DNA of 64,000 bases from Schistosoma mansoni (taxonomy: Eukaryota > Platyhelminthes > Trematoda > Strigeidida > Schistosomatidae), in assembly GCF_000237925.1 (NCBI RefSeq), contig NC_031502.1, positions 26,169,951 through 26,233,950 of the forward strand, in the 5' to 3' direction. The translations under genes and the position numbers were made by a program. This document shows, piece after piece, positions 36,444 through 48,300 of this stretch. The notes under the pieces were generated by a model that saw nothing but the letters and a program-made list of their open reading frames with translations, was not told where the DNA came from and did not search any database. Position 1 is the stretch's first letter, and every line of letters begins with the position of its first letter.

Positions 36444-39400
36444 CTAAATTTGAGAAAGAGAGAAAACCGACCAGTTTAATTGTTACATAAAGAAATCACT
36501 ATTAAATCAAGTTTATAATGAGAAAGATTAAGGTGAAGAGAAAACATTTTTAACAATTCCTAGCAAAACAAAACTAGATGTTTAAGCTCCATGTTATAAT
36601 AGGAAGAATTAAACAATAATTCTTGGTGAGTTATTAATAAAGGTCATTTCCTTCAGTAGTTAAAATTCCACATATCTGATCATATTCACTTTTTGTGTCA
36701 TATATTTCTTACATAACTTTATTACTATGTTAGTCAAAATTCTTAACTGTTGCCTCTTCTGTTGTCTTTTTAAATAATTTCACCGGGGAACTTCGAAAAC
36801 GGAAATCTAATTTCGTGCACAATAATCAGTTGACTACATTATTCTGGTGTTTCATGGAGTTCTTTTAACAATCCAAATTATATCTCATGAAACTTTGTTT
36901 GGGAAATTTCACAAAAAAAGTTTTGCTGATTGGATAAACAATCATGTGAATGTGTAGTACGATTGTCGCCAAACTTCTAGAAATTACTAGATTATGGATT
37001 CATCCATTATTTGTTCACAGCGCGAAAAACCGCGACAATGTGAAGCAACCAAGTGAACCGTCAGAAGAAAATTGATAGTCTCTTCAGAAAATGAGAGAAA
37101 AATATAATAAATACCATAATTAAAACAATAAAAGATCATAGCTACAAGCGTTGTCCTTTCCCTGTTCAAATATATAGATGGGAAAAATTGTACGAAAGAT
37201 ATAGATCAGACAAAAATACAAACACACTTAGCTACCTTAAAATATATATTTTACTATTTATTAAAAACAGAAAAAAACTATCCTTTATTTTGCTAAGCCA
37301 CGTTATAAACTGCTTTTTCTTGACATTTTTTATCACACCTAAACATCAATAACAGGTGTTAGGGGTATAGAAGCCGCTGGGGTACATACTTAAAATATCC
37401 CGAAGGCAAAGGCCAGTGTTTTGAGGTGATATTAATTGGGCAATCATCTAAGCTATATGAATAACACAAGTTGGAAATTTTACAATTATTTGCCTGGTGT
37501 TGTTACAGAAAACCAATTTGTGAAAGCTTCTTCGCTTGCACGTTTTTGAAACCAATCAACGATTAGATCATAAAACCACAAGAAGATAAATTCAGCATTT
37601 TTATAGCGTCATGTAAGAGGAGCATATGGATGTCTAGATTTGTTGGTAGACTGATGCCTCTACTTAGACATAACATAGCTTGATAATTGGTTACAACAGC
37701 AGATGCAGAAAATTTATCCACAATATTTTTGTTAAGATAATGAACATCGACTATTAAAAAGTAAGAAAACAGGCACATATCCAAGTGCGACCACAACCTA
37801 AGCGTACACTTTATTTAGGGGACCTGCACAAATACATGGTATCGGTGACTGACTGTAATATGAAATACTTGAGTACATGTTTGAATTCCAGGTGGACTTC
37901 ATAAACTATATCAGTGATAACTGTTCTGTAAGTTGATTCTAATCAAAAATAGATTGCGATCTGCGAAAGCATGGAGAAAACGATCGCCGTTACATAAGCT
38001 GCGATCAACAAGCCCCCATCTAGTATCATAATATCTTCTGAACTCTCTTTATAAATCTTATTCAGTTGATCATCGAACTCGCTTTTTGTTTTGTCCAGAT
38101 TACTATACATAACAGCGTAAACGGATATAACAAGAATACCATGTGCTCACTAGTGACTAGCTTCGTGAGGGAATTATCGGAGTTCTAGTGAGAAGCCGTG
38201 ACCAGTGGAGTCCAAACCGCGTCGAGTAGAGATAGGTATCTACCACAGACAATGGAAGATGATCATAAAGTATCACGGATTGGTTGAAGTTAGACATTAA
38301 CACCGTTGGATGCCAGCTCAGTGGTCTAGAGGCTAGATTTTCACGCACGAGACCGAAGGTCCTGAGTTCGAATCTTGAGTGTGGGGTCGTGGATGCGCAA
38401 TCTTGAGGAGTCCCATATTAAGACGAAACGGCCATCCGGTGCTTTTAGGTTTTCCATGGTGTTCTAGCTTATATCGACTCATAAATTCACCTATTAAAAT
38501 CAGAAAGACTGAAAATATGTAATTCATATTTCGTAATGAATAGTTTTGTTTAATATTTAATAACTAATTACGAACGGGAATTTATAAAAGTGAGAACTCT
38601 ACATTGCTTGATAATTCCACAATATTCTACACATACTCATTTGCTTGTCAGATTTTCCATCGTCCCTTTTTTAAACGAAAGTTAAGAACACATTAAAGTA
38701 GTATGCGATGTGACACGTCACTAACTATGGTTCAATCAAAAGAACTATCGAGACGTTAGACTAAGAGTAATGTTTTCCTAAAACAAAAACATTTAAACAA
38801 GAATTATTAAACTTCATAGTTAAGAACTACTGTACGTTATAGCTTGGTATTCTTGTCAGCAATTGTCTTCTCGAAATTTTCTCTTATTATGTATATGAAA
38901 AACCAGTAAGTCTCTGTTTGAGTTATATATCTATTTACCATCGGAAAACGCAATGACGTGTTTGCGAAGTCCCATGAGACATGAAATATGAGAACAAATG
39001 ATAAACATTCAAATAAAGACTATGCAGTTGGTGAAGTAATATGTGGAAAAATAAATTCATAACATTATTTTTGAGGTAGTAAATATCTAAACTCCTAGAA
39101 ATCAAGGAATAGATAAACAAATGAATAATAACAAGTACAAAGATACCTACCATACACGAATTTTCTGCTAATTTTCGACAACGGAGAAGTAGTTCTTGTT
39201 TAAAACTTTTGGGGAACAAAAGATCAGAAGCTAAACCTCGTTGTAAAGCTTCACGTGCGGACAATTTACGACCTGCTAATAATAGTTCGTTAGCCTGTAC
39301 AATAATTTTTACGAAGAGAAACATTTGATATGAATAAACGAAATAACTGAAGTCTGAATGTTTGTTAATAAAAAACAAAACAAGCAGAAAATGAGACCAG

Positions 39401-42334
39401 TTACTACGGAATTAAAGCAAAATAAATGTTAAAAATAATATTATTATTTCATAGACTGCCTAAATTTTAATATTATGCATTAATAGTTAAAACCTGAACA
39501 TAACGAAGAGCGGAGTCAGCTTAAGCGCTGGCTAACAAGAAGCCTACGCAATGATAGCGAACAGTGGTGGGTAGCGAAAGCAAGAGAGATGGAAAAGGCA
39601 GCGACAATAGGCAACAGCAGACAACTGTTCAGACTTGTTAAAGAAACCGGCATTAGGAACCCAGCGATATCAGCGAAACTATCTGGGAAAAAGATGGACA
39701 TATTATTTATTCTCAATCACGAAGATTGGATCGATGGGCAGAACACTTTAGGGATCAGTTCAACTGGCCTTCAGCCACACTTCGGTTTCCCACGATTACG
39801 AGTCGTCCTGAATGGCAAGTTGATATAAGTCCTTGAACTCTTTACGAGGTTGAAAAAGCTATAGGAAATTCAATGCGAGGGAGAGCAGCAGGCCCTGACA
39901 GATTTACCCCTGAGATTTTTAAGGATGGTGGTTCAGCACTAGCAGCGAAGTTGACTGGGGTCTTGAGTAGAATCTGGGAACTGGAAGTAATCCCATCTGA
40001 CTGGTCTCAATCACTGATTGTACCAGTTTATAAGAAAGGACAAAAGTCCTCTTGTGACAATCACAGAGGAATCAGTTTGACTGATATGGTGTTTAAAATA
40101 TTAGCTTCAATAATACTTCGACGCCTAACCGAAGTTCGAGAAGAGTAGACTAGAGAAATCCAGGCTGCTTGCAAACCTGGACGTGGTTATATAGACCAGA
40201 TATTCACTCTACGTCAGGTCCTAGAACATAGACACACGTTCAGACGACCCACAATCGTAGTATTTCTCGACGTTAAAGCAACATTTGACTTTGTTGATCG
40301 TGAGGTTCTATGGCAGTGTTTGCCCTGTTATAGCCGAGAGTGGGAAGAGTCCACTCTTCCTCTCGAAATGCTCTCACATAGCCACGCGTATATAGCCTCT
40401 GCCAAGGAAGTCCTACTCACTGCCTTCTCGTAGCATTACTGTTGTTTACGAAATCGAGAGAACGAAAAGCGAATATCCAGCGTTTTAACCGGGTTGGTGA
40501 ACATGACGAGTCCACCTAGGGGAGTTGGAAAACCCTCATTCCAAACAAATGGTGTACATGGGCTCCAGTATCCTGAGAGAACAAATGGCGTATGAATCAA
40601 TCGTTGGTCACCGGCTACCATGGGACTGCATCTCCTCACCATGCTCCACTGCCTTGTGGATCAGACTTATAGGTCAAACGCTCCGAGTGTGACCCTCTAA
40701 AAAAACCACCTTCTTCAATTTGGGCACCTGGGAAGTATCACAGCCCTCACACAAATCAAATGAGATTTGTGCGGCGCATATATATCTGGTGCCCCTTTGT
40801 TTAAATAAATAAATAGAACATTAACCTTATAAAGGCTCTCTACTCGAACACAACTGGTCAAGTTAGAGCTTATGGCGAACTGTCATCAGAATTGATTACC
40901 TCAAGTGGTGTTTGTCAGGACTATCCACTCTCGCCATTCTTGTTTAACTTTGTCGTTGACATGCTTTTAGAGATAACATTTTCATCATCTCAATCTCCAG
41001 GAGTTGAACTCTTACCGGGAGACTCACTTGTTGACTTGGAATACGCCGACGACATATTTCTATTTGGTGAAGACACTGACAAAATGCAGAGTCTTCTGAC
41101 CACTATAAGCAACAATGTAAGCATATTCGGGATGCGATTCTTCCCCTCGAAGTGCAAAATGCTACTTCAGGATTGCGTTGCATCGACACCTGAACTAATG
41201 ATAGGGAGTGAAGTAGTTGAGCGTGTTGACCGCCTCACTTATCTCGGGAGTCTCATCAGCCCTTGTGGTCTGTTGTGTGACGAAATCTCAGCACGGAAAC
41301 AGAAGATTCGACTAGCTTTCGCCAACTTGCGTCATTTATGGCGTAGGCAAGATATCCGTCTAGCAACAAAAGGACGGGTTTACTGTGCAGCAGTTCACTC
41401 CGTCCTACTTTATGGCAGTGAAACATGGCCGGTAAGGGTAGAGGATATTCGTAGGCTACTAGTATTCGATCACAGTTGTCTTCGAAGCATTGCTCGCATA
41501 TCCTGGGACTGCAGTTGTTAGAAAACAGGTGCTAGGTAAGGATGGCAAATCGATTGATGAAGTAGTGAAACTTCATCATTTGAGACGGCTGGGACACGTG
41601 TTACGTATGCCCAGCCACCGACTGCCCCGACGTGCAATGCTTTATGGTGTAGGAGTAGGTTGGAAGAAAGCTAGGGGCTGCCAGAACAAAACGTGGCACA
41701 AATACATGAAGTCACTGACAAGTGGACTGAGCCATGTTGGTAGGTGTAGACTACCTGGTTGGGATCCGCGAGATGATAACAACCGATGGTTAGAGACGTT
41801 GAATGGCATGGATCAAAATCATTTGCAATGGCGAAGTTGCATCCACTCTTTGTGTTCTTCCAAATTCTAATCTTGTGAATTCTTTATGTCTCTATCTTTC
41901 TCTCTTTCCAAATTTATTTCACTGTATTATACTCCATAAATAACATCTTCAAACCCTAATCTTTCGGATTACTGCTCATACTCTTACTACCTCTACCACT
42001 ATGGGATTTGAATGGACAACTGCATCTCTGTGCTAATGTTGTATGGCAACTCGAACTGATGTACGTACGCACGAAGTTCTAAGTTGTGACTGACTGATTG
42101 AATAGTTAAAACACTTAACTTTGAATAAGTGGGTTATGGATTTAGCCCTGCTCCGCTTGCTGCAACTTAGGGAGTCGGTCGACAACCATAACAGAAACAA
42201 AACTCGAACGCTGGTACAATGAGTTAGTTTATAACATTTATTTTGTTCTGAACAGGTGAATATTAAACACTGGAATTCATTTTAATTCACGTTGGTCCAA
42301 AAATTCGTCATGCAAGAGTTTATATGAAGACCAA

Positions 42335-42369
<35 letters not shown>

Positions 42370-45300
42370 ACTTGAGCAATCGCATTAACAGGTCGTTCCT
42401 TTAATTACCACTAACGAAAACAAAGCATTTCCTGCAGACTCTCTGTTCTGACAGGTAATGATTTAGTCACCGCCTCATGTAAATAGTAACAAATGTAAAT
42501 TCGCGATGATTTTGTCAGTATTTTTCATTACACTCCAATAAGTTATTTCATATATCTAACATTAGGGTAACAAAGCTTGGTGAAACAAATAATAAGATCA
42601 AAATTTGATACATATAAAAAACAAATATTTCATATAACTTACCAAAGGCATACCAACAAGACTGTTTAAAGTGTAAGTCGATGCTCCTTCAGGAATTTGA
42701 CCAAGTCGAGTATATGGCATATAAAATGTAGCTGAATCACTTATGTAAACAATGTCACACAAAGGTAGTATAGCAACAGCCAGTCCTAATGCTGGACCAT
42801 TTACACCAACTACAACAGGTTTAGGAAATGAAACTAACGCCAGTAAAAATGACCTTAAAGCTGCCGCTAGACGTCCGACATTTGAAGGATTTGGTGAGCA
42901 GAAAAATGAATGGACTCTATTTGCATTTCTATGAGATGATGAATTTAAATTTGAGTCATAGTTAGGTTGAGAAAATGAACAATTTGCATTATCAGAATGA
43001 TGTGATTTGGAATTATCAGCTCCAATTTTATGATGATTTGAATTACGTGAAGCGGATACATTGGCTGCATTTGAGGATGAACTGCGAAATGAATCACATG
43101 AAGATGGATTAATAAATGCACTTCTTAAAAGATCGCCCGTAATGATTGTCAAGTCTATCCCGGAGCTAAACACAGTTCCTGTCCCAGAAATCATGATTAA
43201 ACGACTTGTATCATATGTTGCTCGGTTCAAAACAATGGTTAATTCTTCAAGGACCTTCAAAATTGCAAATACATGAGAAAGATACAGAATTTCCAAAATA
43301 CAATAAAATGAAATACTGAAGAGAAACTGACATTGATATTACCAATATGATGAAAAGATTTGGTTAATAGATGAGCTTAAACCATCTTTTTTTACGTTAC
43401 AGATCTAATGAGTTACAACGAAAGACTACAAAACACGTGCTTAGTCTCTATCTGAGTAAAATCACTGAAACTTTCATTTATTGATCATCTGATTGAGAAT
43501 TAAGCAACCATTTACAACCAAACCAAACTGTCTTGCCTCGACTTCAATCAGAAACAGATACAAGTGATAACTGATGTCTCAATCGTCAATAGATTACTGA
43601 TATAATAATTTAGCATGTAATGACAGTAATAAATATTTTGTTATTCTAAATAATAGAACAGAACTCTTACCTTGACTGCAATCACATATTAAAAATCTTT
43701 CCGAATAACGAATACTTTTTTAAGCATCTCATTATAACTTTGATATAAATCAGTAATTTATTAGTCACAGACAATGATTTTTGGATAATTAAAGCTGAGT
43801 CTGTATTATTTACTTATTGTCATAATGGTATAAACGACGGAATTCTCAACCAAATGACAGAAATGTAATAAGACAAAGCTTTGCTCAGCTAAAAGCTTCT
43901 TAAAAGGACAGTGGATAATGAGAGAAACTCTAAAAATGAAATGAATCTGAGTGACAGTCTACCTGGACGTGATATGGATATCGTAAAATGATACCTAATG
44001 AATACGATTTTTTTCGATTGATAAATCTGAATAGATCAAAGGGAACAAACGTAGCAGTATTGAATGAATTCATTTTATTTCGTTGTCTTTCATCAGCTGC
44101 TTACAACGTGAACATAAGTGTTAATCTTTAAAAATCAGTGTACATACTTTGCATCACAGTATCAGAAATGTTCTCATTGATGGAGATTAATAAAGGAGCA
44201 ATCGATATAAAATTATAAAAGATTTTTAAATGGTTGGATATTTATGTTCGTGTGAAAATTCTAAATTATTTACTGAGATCACAAAATGACCTTAGTAAGA
44301 CAACCATCGGAATCCCGGAGGCAATGAACGGTCGTTTCGTCGTAAAGTGGGACTCGTCAGTAGTGCACATCCACAACTCCGCAATTGGGAATCCAAACCC
44401 AGGACCTCCAGTATCGCACGCGGACACTTAGCCTTCAGACCAGTGAACCAGATTCAATAGTGTATATGTTCAACTTCTATCAATCTGTGACCTCTTATAA
44501 AGTATATGAAGACAGGTTAATAAGAATTTACATTAAAAGCTACGCAGTAACAATACAAAGGATTGATTATAATATTTTAATTAATAAAACTTAGTGAAGT
44601 ATGAAAAAATTAATCTTTAATTGTAAAAAAAAAGGTCATTACGAAAGTAGACGTTGAAAATAGGTCACCAGAACAAAGCAAAGTTGACAACAGTAATTTT
44701 TTGAATTCACTTACTTACTTACGCCTGTTACCCCTCGTCGAGGAGCATAGGCCTTGTCTGACTCCGGTCCTTACCGGAAATGCATCTGTCAGCTGTCCTC
44801 CATGCAACACTTTGCACTGTAGCCCATCATATGAGTTCCGGATAATGTTGACAATCTTCTGAGGAACTCCGTATTGTCGAAGAAGTTTCCATAATGTTCT
44901 CCGGTCCACACTGTCAAACGCCTTCTCATAGTCAATGAAGTTGATGTATAGTGATGAGTTCCACTCAACTGATTGTTCTACGATGATCCGTAGTGTCGCA
45001 ATCTGGTCTGTGCACGACCGATCCTTACAGAATCCAGCCTGTTGATCTCGAAGTTGGGCGTCTTTCATCCGGTTCAGCAAAACTCTGTTGAAAACTTTTC
45101 CTGGTACTGATAACAAACTGATGCCTCTGTAGTCCTCACATTTGCTCAGATTTCCTTTCTTTGGTATCTTGATGAGGTATCCTTCTTTCCAGTCCATCGG
45201 CATTTGTTCCTCCTCCCAAATCTTCTTGAATAGAAGGTGAAGCATGTTTGCAGTTACTTCAATGTCTGACTTCAGTGCTTCAGCTGATATATTGTCAGGT

Positions 45301-48300
45301 CCTGCCGCTTGCACACTCTTGATTTGTCTGATTGCCATCTTGACTTCTTCGATCGTTGGTGAAGTGACATCTACAGGAAGGTCAGTGTGTGCTGCTTCGA
45401 TGTCCGGTGGATTCAATGGAGCCGGCTTATTCAGCAGTTCCCCAAAGTATTCTGTCCATCTTTTCCTCTGTTCTTGAATCTCAGTGATTGTCTTTCCTTC
45501 TTTGTCCTTGACTGGTCTGTCTGGTTTACTATATCTCCCTGCCAATTTCTTCGTTGTATCATATAGTTGCTTCATATTCCGTTCTCTTGCAGCTTTTTCA
45601 ATTGTCGTTGCTTATTCGTCCATGTATTTCTGTTTGTCGGCTGTTATGCTCTTATTCACTTGTTCGTTTGCTTCTGCGTAGTCTGCTTGTGCTTTGACTT
45701 TCCCCGCTCGTGTTCGGCTGTTGTTAATTGTTAGTTTCTTGTTCTTCCTTTCTTGAATCTTGTCCAGGGCTCCCATAGAGATCGATTCCTTATGATGATG
45801 CTTCTTAGGACCCACAACCTCCTGACACGTCGAAGTTAGTTCTTCTTTGATCCCTTTCCAGTTGTCCTACATCGTAGTTTCTTGTTCTTTCAGTAGATTT
45901 TGTAGAGCTTGGAACCTGTTGTTGACGGTTATCTTGAATTCGTGGAGCTTGTCAGTATCTCGAAGGAAGGCTGTATTGAAGCTTTGTAGTGCTGTTTGTC
46001 CAGTCTTTCTTTAGCTTCAACCTCATCTTGACCACAACCAGATGGTGATCTGAAGCTCCTCTAACATCTTCCATTGACATTCGGAATTTTTGTTGATACA
46101 TATATGATCTATCTGGTTCCGTGTGGTGTGGTCTGGTGAGATCCATGTAGCTTTGTGTATGCGCTTGTGTGTGAATATTGTGCCGTCTACAACCAATTTG
46201 TCGAATGCACATAGATTTGCAAATCTCTCCCCATTTTCATTTCTCTCTCCTAGTCCATGTCGTCCTATGATATCTTCATGTCCTGTGTTGTCCACTCCAA
46301 CTTTAGCATTTAGATCTCCCATCAGGATGGTGAGGTCCTTTCGTGAGCACTTCGCTATAATTGATTGCAGCCTTCCATAGAACTGATCTTTATCATTATC
46401 GTTGCTATCATTGGTGGGTGCATAACATTGGATAAAATTCATTGTGATCACTACCTTCTTTGTTTTGAATGATGCTTTTATTATCCTGGGTCCATGAGAT
46501 TCCCATCCTACAATTGCATTTCGTGCTTCTCTGAACAGCATTAGAGCAACTCCCGGAGTGTGTGGAGCATTTTCTTCTTCGCGACCGGAGTGTAGAAGCA
46601 TCTCTTCCGTACCTAGCCTTTGTTGTCTAGCTTGTGTCCAATGGGTTTCGCTGATTTCGAGTACTGCCAAGTTGTATCTCTTCATTTCCATTGCTATTTG
46701 GCTGGTCTTCCCTGTCTCCCACATTGTCCGGACGTTTCATGTAGCTATAAAGAGTGCTTCTCTGGTTGTTAAAAGGTGCATCGGCCTCGTGACTTCCGAA
46801 AAATTTCGGCTTTCATCATGAGACGTCATAATTATTCCTTCTACTCCCAGGGCAGAGTTTAAATGGTTTGAATTATTTTTTCTGGTTAGCGTTTTTTTAG
46901 CGAGTTAGCTTTTCTACGGGATGGGGTCGCTAACCCCATGCCCAACCCTCCTCCTTTACCCGGGCTTGGGACCGGCAGTAACTCTAGAAGAGCTACAGGC
47001 GGAGTCTTTTGAATTCACGATTATGGTTTAAGCCTTTCGATAGCAATGAGTACAACAAAACGTAATATATTCCTTGTTTAGCAATAATTTTGAACGATTT
47101 GTAAACTGCAACGTCATATTCACTATCAAGCAAATGACAGACGATTGAATCTTTAAAGACATATTAACTTTTTATTTTAAACTTCTGAGGAATGGGCTCA
47201 GAGATGCGGATATCAACACTCGTTTTCGTTCTTCAAATGTATGTGCTTTGGCACGTACATATGAACTGGTATACATAACCAGAGGTAACGTGAAGGGAAT
47301 ATTTGTCCATTTAAAATGTCTTTGTGAGCGATTTGCTTGATATATTCAGACAATTTTTGAAATCGGATAAGTTTTTTTCTATGCAGCTGTTGATCTAGAA
47401 TCAATCTTGCTAGATATTTCGTTCCTTTTGAAGCCAAGTTGTATGAAGATATGTTTTTTTCTTCACCGTAGCACACTTACTTTTGTTTTTATCTTACCAT
47501 TTTTATTGAAAAATGTTTGTGGATTATCATTATTCTTCAGACTCCATTTAAAAAAATTCGATTTCACTTTAATTCTATATATACATATATACAGTAATAT
47601 TACATTAAAATTGTACATCCTTTGTACATATCGGTAGAGGCTATTTGAATGACTTTACAACCACTGCATATTTTCTGAGCTTTGACCTGGTTAGTGGATA
47701 TGCGAAATCCAAAAAGGGGAGTTGGAAAATTCTGACGTCAAACTAATGGTATATATAGGTTCCAAGATCCTGAGGGGACGAATGTCATATGACCTTATCC
47801 TTGGTCACGGCTACCATGGGATTCTCCACCTTGTGGCTCGAGGAGTGGGTCTCTAAGAAAAATAACTACTTTGACCTGGGAACCTCGGCAGTATCCCATC
47901 CTTATTATAAATATGCCAATGAAGAATTATAAAAAAATTATTCACTAGCTGAGATTGACTACTAAGTCAAAAGAAATTTATTACCCACTTAGCTCAAAGG
48001 GTTTCTAGTTTACCGTACTCCATTTTTCTATTCTGTATTCGTTCCCACCCTGAGTTTACTTTTATTTTATTACTTATAAAGAAGCTTATCAGTGGTGAGA
48101 ATTCTGTAGAGTCTAGACGAACTCAAATACTGAATGGTGGAAATTATGAACGCGAATTGAACAATAGATAGGTTCGTGTATGTCTTTGGAAAATCTCATT
48201 GTTGACGTCTGCTGTATGTATGAGATTCGTATTCAAGACTAGTGAAGCACTGCGAATTCACTCCAAATCCACTAATTTGAAAAGCTTATTTAAGGGTGTT

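Noticed and set aside
38306-38375. Host tRNA gene with A and B boxes
   Set aside because: No tRNA cloverleaf, and the same block recurs as the head of hammerhead SINEs at 44.4 and 54.5 kb.
40500-40545. catgacgagtcc ... ggaaaacc in the 0.5-kb retroposon as a hammerhead
   Set aside because: The order resembles a hammerhead core, but the first C, the C before GAAA and the stems are missing, and the 1-kb copy reads ggaggatcc there.
42752-43276. Plus-strand frames over the CDYL crotonase exon
   Set aside because: Shadows of the minus-strand coding sequence.
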